A DNA stretch of 24,551 nt. It comes from Bacillota bacterium (GTDB lineage Bacteria > Bacillota > Clostridia > Christensenellales > Aristaeellaceae). The stretch covers positions 1-24,551 of the forward strand of contig JAEZLW010000212.1 in NCBI GenBank assembly GCA_023415145.1. The letters are read 5' to 3'. The notes beneath the pieces are model-generated. The model was not told the origin of the DNA, did not search any database, and saw only the letters and a list, made by a program, of their open reading frames with translations. Below are positions 1-7,086 of this stretch, piece after piece. Made by a program: the position numbers and the translations under genes. The first letter of the stretch is position 1, and each line of letters begins with the position of its first letter.

Positions 1-437
1 CCAAGATATACGGTACCGGAGCCGACTGCGGTAGGTTCGGCAGCAACGGCTTCTTCTTCAGCCATGGGCAGCGTCACGGTAGCGCCGGCCTGACCCAAGG
101 CATTGGCAACAGCGGTGAGAATACCAATGGAGGAGTAAGTAGCGCCGGACTGTACATCCACACCTGTAACGGTATTGGCAGCGATGATTGCGGGAATCAC
201 GCTGTCCACAGCCTGGGTATAAATGCCATCGGTGTCCACGGTTTCAAGAAGCTTAACGTCCTTGATGGCGCCGCCATCAACAGTGACTTCCACCTTAAGG
301 GGGCCGGCAAAGCCTTCCGCCTCGCCAACATAGACGCCGTCAGTGTAAGTGCCTTCTACCGTGATGCCGGTAGCCATGGCCAGTACGGGCAATGTGCAGA
401 GCAAAACGGCCAACAGAACAGACAGGACCTTTTTCAT
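1..437 (-). CDS. Secreted FMN-binding domain protein (N-terminal part, runs off window)
   Basis: The first 145 residues are visible; the gene continues past base 1. The protein starts with a signal peptide: MKK, then a hydrophobic stretch to about residue 20, with a likely signal peptidase I site near AMA. No lipobox cysteine is seen. Residues about 28-115 match an FMN_bind domain (RnfG/NqrC-like). They end in VDVQSGATYSS, which fits the D-x-x-S/T-G-A-T consensus where ApbE attaches FMN to the threonine. I therefore infer an extracytoplasmic, covalently flavinylated electron carrier. After the domain comes an acidic, alanine-rich linker (AEEEAVAAEP), which suggests a second domain beyond the window. 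The ATG at 437 follows AGGAGGAG at good spacing. It is transcribed away from the mutS2 leader, probably from two overlapping promoters. No redox partner gene is visible in the window. Confidence 0.85.
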   Translation of the reverse strand, partial: MKKVLSVLLAVLLCTLPVLAMATGITVEGTYTDGVYVGEAEGFAGPLKVEVTVDGGAIKDVKLLETVDTDGIYTQAVDSVIPAIIAANTVTGVDVQSGATYSSIGILTAVANALGQAGATVTLPMAEEEAVAAEPTAVGSGTVYL

Positions 438-486
438 GGGTTCTCCTCCTATTATGTATATCATTCTCCCCATCGAGATTGTTTAT

Positions 487-526
487 ATCATAACAAACAT
501 TATATAAATAGTCAATAGTTTGTCAA
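487..526 (-). promoter_or_regulatory. Two overlapping sigma-A type promoters for the FMN-binding gene
   Basis: Reading the minus strand, TTGACA (526-521) is followed after 16 nt by TATAAT (504-499). Shifted downstream, TTGACT (515-510) is followed after 17 nt by TATGAT (492-487). Both are close to consensus and point toward the ATG at 437, leaving a leader of roughly 45-55 nt. Two staggered promoters suggest high or dual control. This is read from sequence only. Confidence 0.6.
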
Positions 527-576
527 TGCAGCGCTGCGGCCTAGAACGAAAAATTTTCGCAATGGAAAAATCCCCA

Positions 577-605
577 TTGACGGGCTGCGCTTTGTCTGCT
601 ATACT
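577..605 (+). promoter_or_regulatory. Promoter of the mutS2 operon leader
   Basis: TTGACG (577-582), a 17-nt spacer and TATACT (600-605) form a strong sigma-A type promoter on the plus strand. The predicted start is near 612. This is the only good promoter I see ahead of mutS2, so the operon would be transcribed through the structured leader and its terminator. Confidence 0.65.
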
Positions 606-636
606 GCTCCCGTAATTAGTTCAAGGAGGATTTTGG

Positions 637-672
637 ATGTCGGTCTTGTCTGTAAAGGGGCTTCTTAACTGA
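637..672 (+). CDS. Candidate 11-codon leader peptide in the mutS2 leader
   Basis: An ATG at 637 follows AAGGAGGA (623-630) with 6 nt spacing, one of the best ribosome binding sites in the window. It opens a short frame, MSVLSVKGLLN, ending at TGA 670-672. The frame covers the left arm (648-659) of the 12-bp closing helix of domain 1, so a translating or stalled ribosome would prevent that helix from forming. This is typical of leader-peptide attenuation. I do not recognise the peptide, and no run of one amino acid codon points to an amino acid signal. Translation is inferred only from the binding site and position. Confidence 0.35.
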   Translation: MSVLSVKGLLN

Positions 673-910
673 ATCCATGAGGGAAAGGACTGCAAGGTGC
701 AGGCAAAGCCTGTTTGTTTGCGTACCTTCCCGCATCTGCCCTTTACAGACTGCTTCCTGACACCTGCCTGGCAATAGGAAACGACAGAGGGCGCACCCTC
801 CGGTCCGTTTTCATAGGTCTCTTCACGGACTTCTCATAAAAACGAGAAGCGCGGTGAGGAAACGCCATGAAACCGGCCTGGATGGCGAACATCTGTCGTT
901 TTTGTGTTTG

Positions 911-969
911 ATGCCCGCAGAAGCATTCTGCCCGTAAAGGGCTTCAGATGCGAACCTGCGGGCATTTTT
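911..969 (+). terminator. Intrinsic terminator or attenuator hairpin before mutS2
   Basis: ATGCCCGCAG (911-920) pairs perfectly with CTGCGGGCAT (956-965). Inside, GCAT (923-926) pairs with ATGC (948-951) and GCCC (930-933) with GGGC (939-942). The last pair is followed by TTTT. The hairpin lies about 30 nt upstream of the mutS2 start with no evident promoter in between. It therefore either ends a separate small RNA or acts as a regulated attenuator. Confidence 0.6.
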
Positions 970-997
970 ATCTGACCAAAAAATGGAGGAATCACAC

Positions 998-2944
998 GTG
1001 ACCACACCGCAAATCACACTGGAATTTGACAAAATCAAGGATATGCTGTGCCAATTGGCCAGTACCGCAGGCGCAAGGGAACGGCTGCGCGCCTTAAGCC
1101 CTGCCCTGAATGAAAAAGAATGCCGCAGCCGCATACAAAAAACCACCGAAGCATGCCAGCTTATAAACGTACTTGGCAGCCCGCCCACAACCTCCACGGA
1201 GTCGCTGGACAAGGTTCTGCCGCTTTTAAAGGCCGGAGCCATGCTGGGGCCGGAGCAGTTCCTGGGCATATCCCAATTTCTTTCTTCCTGCCGCCGGATG
1301 AAAGCTTATTTAAAGCGCGGGGAATACCTGCAGTCAGAGCTTGCTTTTTATGGCCGCGCTTTTGCAGACCTGAATGATCTGGAGGAGGAAATCGAACGGT
1401 GCATCCGGGGCGACGCCGTGGACAGCAATGCTTCGCCTGCCCTCAGAGATGTGCGCCGGAAGATGGAGCAAACGGCCGCGCAGGTCAAAAACAAGCTTTC
1501 AAGCCTTTTGCAAAGCAACCGCGCCTTCTTTTCCGACAGCTTCGTGGCACAAAGGGGCGGCCGGCTGACACTGCCGGTAAAGCGGGAACACAAGGCGCAA
1601 GTACCCGGCACTGTGGTGGATATGTCAGCCACAGGAAGCACCGTTTTCATTGAGCCGGCGTCAGTCACAAAGCTTCAGGAAGAATTGAACCTCATGAAGA
1701 TACAGGAGGAAAACGAAGTCCGCCGCATTCTGTACACATTGACTGCCCTGGCGGAAGGCTGTTTGCCCTCCCTTGCCACAAACCGTGATACGTTTGAAGC
1801 GCTGGATTTTGCCTTTGCCAAAGGCGCGTTAAGCGTACAAATGAATGCGCTGGAGCCTGAACTCACCACAGACCGGCGCATCCGTATTCAAAATGGCCGC
1901 CATCCCCTGATAGAGAAAAACAAATGTGTGCCCCTTACCATCTCGCTGGGAGAAGATGCGTCGGGCATCGTCATCACAGGCCCCAATACCGGCGGCAAGA
2001 CAGTGGCGCTCAAAACGGTAGGCTTGTTCGCCCTGATGGCCCAAAGCGGGCTGCACGTGCCGGCGGATGTGGGAACCTCCCTTTGCATGCTGAGCAATGT
2101 GCTTTGCGACATCGGCGACGGTCAAAGCATTTCCCAAAACCTGTCCACCTTCTCCTCCCACATGACCAACGTTTTGTCCATTCTTCAGGAAACAGGCCGG
2201 GAAAGCCTGGTGCTGCTGGATGAGCTCGGCTCAGGTACCGACCCCATGGAAGGCATGGGCATCGCCATTGCCATACTGGATGTACTAAGGGAGAAAGGCT
2301 GCCTGTTCGTGGCCACCACCCATTACCCGGAGGTGAAGGAGTACGCCTACCGTGCCCCTGGCCTTACAAATGCCAGAATGGCTTTTGACCGGGAAACCTT
2401 ATCGCCCCTGTACCGGCTGGAGATGGGCGAGGCGGGGGAAAGCTGCGCGTTGTATATTGTAAAGCGGCTGGGCTTCCCGGAGGCCATGATCGATCGGGCC
2501 CGCAATGCCGCTTACGGCAGGCAGGAATCAAAGCAGCCCAGTCCTGGCATACCTGTCAGCAATGCCCCTTTGGGCCCGCAAAACGCCGCGCCAATTCCGC
2601 GCATTCAAAAGGATGAACCGCCAAAGCCCGTATCCGCCCATGCCGCCCAGTTTCAATTGGGGGATAGCGTGCTTGTCTACCCCGGCCGGGAAATTGGCCT
2701 GGTGTATGACCCCGCTGATGAAAAAGGGCTTGTTGGCGTACAGATCAAGGGCATCAAGCAGCGCATCCCCCACAAAAGGCTCAAGCGCCACGTAGCTGCT
2801 GAAAACATGTACCCCGACAACTATGATTTTTCCATCGTGTTCGACAGTGTACAAAACCGCAAGGCACGCCACCAAATGGGCAAAAGACACCAGCCCAACC
2901 TTGAAATCAACTATGAAAAGGAGACCACCCATGCCAGTGATTGA
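998..2944 (+). CDS. mutS2: MutS2-family ATPase lacking the Smr domain
   Basis: MutS2 proteins are dimeric ATPases acting on branched DNA or on collided ribosomes. This 648-residue protein has the MutS core domains, then the ATPase with Walker A GPNTGGKT near residues 328-335 and Walker B LVLLDELGSGTDP near 404-416. A proline-rich linker follows, then a KOW-like segment starting at QLGDSVLVYPGRE. Classical MutS2 is about 780 residues and ends in an Smr nuclease domain; no Smr domain is present here, and the post-ATPase coiled coil is also short. I choose GTG at 998: GGAGGA (985-990) lies 7 nt before it, whereas the ATG at 983 overlaps that ribosome binding site. The 3' end overlaps the ABC ATPase gene by 14 nt, implying co-transcription. 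MutS2 is the best fit, although the exact activity of a Smr-less form is uncertain. Confidence 0.85.
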   Translation: MTTPQITLEFDKIKDMLCQLASTAGARERLRALSPALNEKECRSRIQKTTEACQLINVLGSPPTTSTESLDKVLPLLKAGAMLGPEQFLGISQFLSSCRRMKAYLKRGEYLQSELAFYGRAFADLNDLEEEIERCIRGDAVDSNASPALRDVRRKMEQTAAQVKNKLSSLLQSNRAFFSDSFVAQRGGRLTLPVKREHKAQVPGTVVDMSATGSTVFIEPASVTKLQEELNLMKIQEENEVRRILYTLTALAEGCLPSLATNRDTFEALDFAFAKGALSVQMNALEPELTTDRRIRIQNGRHPLIEKNKCVPLTISLGEDASGIVITGPNTGGKTVALKTVGLFALMAQSGLHVPADVGTSLCMLSNVLCDIGDGQSISQNLSTFSSHMTNVLSILQETGRESLVLLDELGSGTDPMEGMGIAIAILDVLREKGCLFVATTHYPEVKEYAYRAPGLTNARMAFDRETLSPLYRLEMGEAGESCALYIVKRLGFPEAMIDRARNAAYGRQESKQPSPGIPVSNAPLGPQNAAPIPRIQKDEPPKPVSAHAAQFQLGDSVLVYPGREIGLVYDPADEKGLVGVQIKGIKQRIPHKRLKRHVAAENMYPDNYDFSIVFDSVQNRKARHQMGKRHQPNLEINYEKETTHASD

Positions 2945-3917
2945 AACCAGACAATTGACCAAGGTCTACCGCCGTTTTGAAAAGGAGCCGGGCTTCAAGG
3001 GCAGCCTGAAGAGCCTGTTTCACCGCACATTTGTAGAAAAAACTGCTCTGAACCAATTTGACCTTTCCATTTCGGAAGGGGAGTTTGTGGGCCTCATTGG
3101 CCCCAACGGCGCAGGCAAGACCACGCTGGTGAAGCTTCTTACAGGCATTATCGCCCCCACTTCCGGCAGTATTTCGGTGCTGAACTACACGCCGAACCGG
3201 CTGGAGAGCGCTTTCAAAAGCCAGTATGCCGTGGTCATGGGCCAGAAAAGCCAGCTTTTCTTTGACTTGACGCCAGCGGATACCTTCCGGCTGTTCAAGG
3301 AGCTGTACAGCATCCCGGAAAGCCTCTACCTTCGAAACCTGAGATATTTCACCGAATTGTTCGAGGTGGAGCATTTGATGCGGGTACAGGTGCGCACATT
3401 GTCCCTGGGGGAGCGGATGAAAATGGAGCTGATCGCGGCACTGTTGCACAGCCCCCGCATCCTGTTTCTGGATGAACCCACCATCGGCCTGGACGCTGTA
3501 GCCCAGCACCAAATGCGCGCCTTCCTGCGGGAGGTGAACAGGGAACAGGGAACAACGATCCTGTTAACCTCCCATTACATGGAGGACATCGTGAGCTTGT
3601 GCAAGCGGTGCGTCGTGGTGGCCGGTGGTGAAAAGCTATGCGACGGACCGACGGATGTTCTGTTCCAGCAGTATCAAACCCACCGGAAGATTACCCTGGC
3701 CCTGGAAGAAGACTGCACAGTGGAACTGCCTGTTGACTGCACGGAGGTGACACAGCAGCAAATGAAGCTTTCCTTTCTTTTGCCCAAGGCTAACGCCACA
3801 CCGCTTTTGCAATCGCTGATGTCCCGTTATCCCATTCGGGACATCATGGTGGAGGAGGAGGATATCGGCAGCGTCGTGACCAGGCTGTACGCCAACAAGG
3901 AGGCGGCCGCAGGATGA
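2931..3917 (+). CDS. ABC-2 exporter ATP-binding protein (NatA-like)
   Basis: This 328-residue ATPase would power export through the two permeases that follow. It has Walker A GPNGAGKT near residue 57, a signature loop with the variant LSLGERMK near residue 156, Walker B ILFLDEP near 181, and the switch histidine in LTSHYMED. About 80 residues follow the ATPase core, as in NatA/COG4586-type ATPases. The start is ATG 2931, preceded by AAAAGGAG. A longer upstream frame exists from 2823 but lies inside mutS2 and has no ribosome binding site. The stop overlaps the next start as ATGA. The substrate is unknown; related systems are annotated only as uncharacterised ABC-2 transport. Confidence 0.9.
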   Translation: MPVIETRQLTKVYRRFEKEPGFKGSLKSLFHRTFVEKTALNQFDLSISEGEFVGLIGPNGAGKTTLVKLLTGIIAPTSGSISVLNYTPNRLESAFKSQYAVVMGQKSQLFFDLTPADTFRLFKELYSIPESLYLRNLRYFTELFEVEHLMRVQVRTLSLGERMKMELIAALLHSPRILFLDEPTIGLDAVAQHQMRAFLREVNREQGTTILLTSHYMEDIVSLCKRCVVVAGGEKLCDGPTDVLFQQYQTHRKITLALEEDCTVELPVDCTEVTQQQMKLSFLLPKANATPLLQSLMSRYPIRDIMVEEEDIGSVVTRLYANKEAAAG

Positions 3918-4708
3918 AAAAGTATTGGGAGGCCTTGGTGATCGCCTTCAAAACGCGAACCGCCTACCGCTTCGACACCGCCATGCAGGTATTGGCCAGC
4001 GTGGCAAGGGTTCTGTTCGCCTGGCTTTTGTGGTCAGCCATCTTCAAGGGCCGGTCACAAGTGGCAGACTTCACGCTGGATACCATGATTCTGTATTACC
4101 TTATCCAATCCTTTTTCGCCCAGATGGACAATACCGGGCGCATCGCCGAGGAGTTGGGGTCGCATATCCGGGCCGGTACGTTTTCCAAATTCCTGGTGCT
4201 GCCCGTCAGGATACAGCCGTACCTGTTCGCCCAGTCATTGGGCAGCGCCGCCTATATGGTGTTTTTTAGCATAGGGGCAAGCATCCTGAGCCTACTGGCC
4301 TTTCCCGTAAGGATCGAATGGACGGTACTTCCCCTCAACCTTATAAAGGCGGCGGCACTGCTTATACTCGGCCGCATATTCCTATCCCAACTGCACTTTT
4401 ACCTGGGGATACTGACCTTCAAATATCAGGATATCTGGCTGTTTCTGATGATCAAAAGCAATGTGCTTGCTTTTCTGACCGGTGTGCTTGTACCCCTGAC
4501 CCTTATGCCGGAAGCCGTTTTGCAGATGCTTCGCCTGACGCCCTTTTATCATGCGGCTCACCTGCCCGCCATGCTGCTTCTGAATCTTGGCGGCGATGAA
4601 GCACTGTCGGGGATGCTTATCATCACCCTATGGATCGTGTTTTTCTTTTTCCTCAACAAACAGACCTACGCGCACCTGCGCACGCGCTATGACGGGGTAG
4701 GCATATGA
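3914..4708 (+). CDS. ABC-2 family permease, first subunit
   Basis: This is a 264-residue integral membrane protein with about six hydrophobic segments, near residues 24-44, 55-70, 112-132, 140-168, 174-199 and 234-249. The N-terminus (MKKYWEALVIAFKTRTAYR) carries a basic amphipathic stretch, as is usual for the ABC2_membrane_6 (COG4587/COG3694) group. It overlaps both neighbours by 4 nt (ATGA), so the three transporter genes are translationally coupled. It probably forms a heterodimeric channel with the next gene product. The assignment rests on topology and context; substrate unknown. Confidence 0.85.
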   Translation: MKKYWEALVIAFKTRTAYRFDTAMQVLASVARVLFAWLLWSAIFKGRSQVADFTLDTMILYYLIQSFFAQMDNTGRIAEELGSHIRAGTFSKFLVLPVRIQPYLFAQSLGSAAYMVFFSIGASILSLLAFPVRIEWTVLPLNLIKAAALLILGRIFLSQLHFYLGILTFKYQDIWLFLMIKSNVLAFLTGVLVPLTLMPEAVLQMLRLTPFYHAAHLPAMLLLNLGGDEALSGMLIITLWIVFFFFLNKQTYAHLRTRYDGVGI

Positions 4709-5496
4709 AACAAAACCTGAAGCTGATTCTCACCCTGGCAAAGCTCCGGCTGAGCCATTTGATGGTCTTTAGACTGTCATTCTTCGGCGCGTTCTTTGTG
4801 GACGGAAGCATGTTTGCGATACAGCTTCTTTTGTTTGATGTGCTGTACGGCCAGGTCGAATCCATCGGCGGCTGGCAGCGGGGAGAGATGATCATTTTCA
4901 TCGGTACCTTTTCCCTGGTGAACGCCCTCAATATGTGCACCTTCTTCTTTGGGCTGATCACCATCCCGGAAAAAATACGCACAGGAGCGCTGGATCATTA
5001 TCTCACAAAGCCCTCCAGCACATTGTTGCGCCTGTCCTTTGAGAGCATGAATCCCGGCTCCCTGCCGCTTGTATTCATGAGCCTGATCATCATCGCAAGA
5101 GGGATATCGCTGCTGCCAGCGCCGCCCTCCTTGGGAGCCGCTGCCGGATATTTTGTTTTGGTGCTCCTGATGACGCTTTTATGGTATGACCTGATGCTGC
5201 TGTTGCGTACGGTGCCCTTTGTTGTGACATCTGCCGCCACCGTGCATCAGATGGAGGAATCCCTGATCGAATTGAGCATGAAGGTGCCGGGAGTTGTTTT
5301 TGAGGGTGTGTGGAAAATTTTGTTCCAGGTGGTATTGCCCTATGGGCTTATGGCCACACTGCCCACCCAAATGCTCACCGGAACCCTGTCGCCTATCAGC
5401 CTTGCCTGGGGGTGCGGCGTGGCTTTGCTGTTCACCTTCCTTGCCTTCAGGTTTTGGAAGTTCGGCCTGACCCGCTACAAAAGCGCCAGCAGCTGA
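4705..5496 (+). CDS. ABC-2 family permease, second subunit
   Basis: This is a 263-residue membrane protein with about six hydrophobic segments and a long cytoplasmic N-terminus. A conserved-looking block reads PEKIRTGALDHYLTKP after the second or third segment; this kind of G-x-L-D-x-x-L-x-K-P motif is common in the COG3694 permeases. It begins with an ATGA overlap on the preceding permease and ends the mutS2-ABC transcription unit. A hairpin lies 27 nt downstream. The subunit is expected to pair with the 3914-4708 product. The substrate cannot be told from sequence. Confidence 0.85.
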   Translation: MKQNLKLILTLAKLRLSHLMVFRLSFFGAFFVDGSMFAIQLLLFDVLYGQVESIGGWQRGEMIIFIGTFSLVNALNMCTFFFGLITIPEKIRTGALDHYLTKPSSTLLRLSFESMNPGSLPLVFMSLIIIARGISLLPAPPSLGAAAGYFVLVLLMTLLWYDLMLLLRTVPFVVTSAATVHQMEESLIELSMKVPGVVFEGVWKILFQVVLPYGLMATLPTQMLTGTLSPISLAWGCGVALLFTFLAFRFWKFGLTRYKSASS

Positions 5497-5522
5497 CGCA
5501 AAAGAGAGAACGAGAAAAGAAG

Positions 5523-5558
5523 CGGGGAGGATGCCTTTTGAAAAAGGCAAGCTCCCCG
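5523..5558. repeat. GC-rich intergenic hairpin, possible repeat element or weak terminator
   Basis: CGGGGAG (5523-5529) pairs with CTCCCCG (5552-5558), and GCCTTTT (5533-5539) with AAAAGGC (5542-5548). No T-tract follows, so it is not a standard intrinsic terminator. A similar GC-rich hairpin follows atpC at 21025-21043. The rest of the 307-nt gap holds only an AT-rich promoter region before the HD-GYP gene. Confidence 0.5.
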
Positions 5559-5716
5559 AACCTCTCCCACCAATACGATATGGAATGTACATTCTTCCCT
5601 CCTTTTGCTTCAGTGCTACAACAAATGCTTGAATATACGGCTCCAAAAACTTCATATGGAAAATATTTTTCTTCTTATGGGCCTGTTTTTCTCCGGACTT
5701 CGATATCACAAGCTTG

Positions 5717-5744
5717 TTGACAATGCCTTATTCTGGTATACTAT
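5717..5744 (+). promoter_or_regulatory. Promoter of the HD-GYP gene
   Basis: TTGACA (5717-5722), a 16-nt spacer and TACTAT (5739-5744) lie about 60 nt upstream of the ATG at 5804. A TATACT at 5737-5742 gives a better hexamer but only a 14-nt spacer. The predicted start is near 5751, leaving a leader of about 50 nt. Confidence 0.5.
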
Positions 5745-5803
5745 GCCTGTCATTTGTTGTTCGTTAGATTTGGATGAATTAATAAGAATAGGGTGATGTT
5801 GCC

Positions 5804-7072
5804 ATGCGCATCAAGCTTTACGATTTGATGTATTCACTTTCCAGCGCCATGGACCTTGTAGCCCCCGAGCTGTTCAACCATCATCAGCAGGTTGCCTACC
5901 TGTCTTACCATCTTGGCAAAGAAATGGGACTGAACGCCGAAGATTCCCTGAATCTTTTGATGGCCGGCATCGTTCACGACATCGGTTCGCTATCTCTGAA
6001 GGAACGCATGGTCATGATCCGCGACGAGATGGATGAAATCAACAGTCATGCTCTGAGGGGGGCTTCCCTGCTGGAAATGTATGCGCCGTTTTCTCCCCTG
6101 GCGGACATCATACGCTATCACCATTTGCCCTGGGCTCACGGGGAGGGCGCAGCCTGTCATGGCAAAGCCGTCCCGCTGACCAGCCACATTCTTCACCTGG
6201 CCGACCGCATTTGCGTATTGCTTACCGATACCAGGCATACACTGCTTCAATTGCCGGAAGTATTGCATAAAATACGGGAAGGGGAAGGGGAGCGCTTTAT
6301 CCCATCGGGCGTAGCTGCCGTCATGAAGCTGGCCATGCGGGAGCATATCTGGCTTGAGCTCAACGACAGGGATCCTCTGCGCTTTTTGAAGCGGGATGCC
6401 GCATTGTTTTCCATGGAACTGGACCTTGCACAGGTGCTGCAAATATCCGAAATCTTTTCCCATGTCATTGATTTTCGCAGCCGCTTTACCGCCACCCATT
6501 CCGCCGGCGTGGCCCATACCGCAAGGATGCTGGGGGAACTGAGCGGTATGTCCTCCTCGGAATGCGACATGCTGCTAATCGCCGGATACCTGCACGACCT
6601 GGGCAAAATCACCATCGACAACGAAATCCTGGAAAAGCCCGGCCAATTGGATGCCAGGCAATATACCGTCATCCGCTCCCATACGTTTTACACTTATAGG
6701 CTTCTGTCCCAAGTGCAAGGCTTTGAGACCATTGCCGAATGGGCAGCCTTCCACCATGAAAAGCTTAACGGCAACGGCTATCCCTTTCACCTGGAGGAAA
6801 AGGCCCTTCCCTATGGCGCCAGGATCATGGCCGTGGCGGACATCTTCACCGCCATCACGGAAAAGCGGCCATACCGGGAAGGCATGACCCAGGATCAGGC
6901 TATACAGGCTCTTACAGCCATGGTGGACAACAAAACCATCAGCCGGGAAATTGTAGAACTGCTGATCGATCATTACGACCTGTTCCAGCATATCCGGGAA
7001 GAAAGCCAAAAACGGGCCTATGAGGCATATGAGGAATTCTTCCGCCTGTCGGAGGAAATCTGCCCGGCATAA
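5804..7072 (+). CDS. Tandem HD / HD-GYP domain phosphodiesterase
   Basis: HD-GYP proteins hydrolyse cyclic dinucleotides, mostly c-di-GMP. This 422-residue cytoplasmic protein has two HD modules. The N-terminal one, roughly residues 20-140, keeps metal-ligand-like residues: HD in HDIGS near residue 58, a later H in NSHALRG, an HH pair in RYHHLPW and a D in HLADR. It has lost the GYP signature. The C-terminal one, about residues 220-400, is canonical, with HDLGK near 264, HHEKLNGNGYP near 317, MAVADIF and KRPYREG. No membrane segment or receiver domain is seen, so the N-terminal HD may be the sensory or dimerising part. The gene is monocistronic, starting at ATG 5804 after a weak AGGGTGA. The 3' end faces the DUF1697 gene with a 14-nt gap. 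Confidence 0.9.
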   Translation: MRIKLYDLMYSLSSAMDLVAPELFNHHQQVAYLSYHLGKEMGLNAEDSLNLLMAGIVHDIGSLSLKERMVMIRDEMDEINSHALRGASLLEMYAPFSPLADIIRYHHLPWAHGEGAACHGKAVPLTSHILHLADRICVLLTDTRHTLLQLPEVLHKIREGEGERFIPSGVAAVMKLAMREHIWLELNDRDPLRFLKRDAALFSMELDLAQVLQISEIFSHVIDFRSRFTATHSAGVAHTARMLGELSGMSSSECDMLLIAGYLHDLGKITIDNEILEKPGQLDARQYTVIRSHTFYTYRLLSQVQGFETIAEWAAFHHEKLNGNGYPFHLEEKALPYGARIMAVADIFTAITEKRPYREGMTQDQAIQALTAMVDNKTISREIVELLIDHYDLFQHIREESQKRAYEAYEEFFRLSEEICPA

Positions 7073-7086
7073 AGGCAGCTTAAACG

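Larger units (their letters stand above)
612..970 (+). ncRNA. Structured RNA leader or independent small RNA upstream of mutS2, family not recognised
   Basis: This transcribed region is about 360 nt and appears to hold three parts. Domain 1 is closed by a perfect 12-bp helix (648-659 with 739-750). It encloses a rod: 681-688 pairs with 725-731, 692-695 with 718-721, and 700-704 with 708-712. Domain 2 is closed by a perfect 10-bp helix (779-788 with 892-901). It contains hairpins 787-791/796-800, 803-808/825-830, 830-835/844-849 and 863-868/882-887; some share bases, so not all can form at once. Part 3 is a terminator hairpin at 911-969. I looked for hallmarks of T-box, SAM-I, lysine, FMN, TPP, cobalamin, c-di-GMP-I, ZTP, fluoride and M-box elements, and of RNase P, tmRNA and 6S RNA. 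None is convincing. It could be a riboswitch or attenuator for mutS2, or a free-standing RNA. Confidence 0.55.

Noticed and set aside
692..715. Possible c-di-GMP-I riboswitch from GGCAAAGCC
   Set aside because: The bases form a simple CAGGC/GCCTG hairpin, and the other conserved blocks of that riboswitch are missing.
840..870. Possible T-box motif in GCGCGGTGAGG
   Set aside because: It does not match the T-box AGGGTGGNACCGCG sequence and no specifier loop is recognisable.
983..997. ATG at 983 as the mutS2 start
   Set aside because: The codon overlaps GGAGGA at 985-990, which is correctly spaced for the GTG at 998; the extra residues MEESH are not part of the MutS2 N-terminus.
5605..5796. 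A 63-codon plus-strand frame just before the HD-GYP gene
   Set aside because: No good ribosome binding site, and it spans the predicted promoter at 5717-5744; composition reflects AT-rich noncoding DNA.
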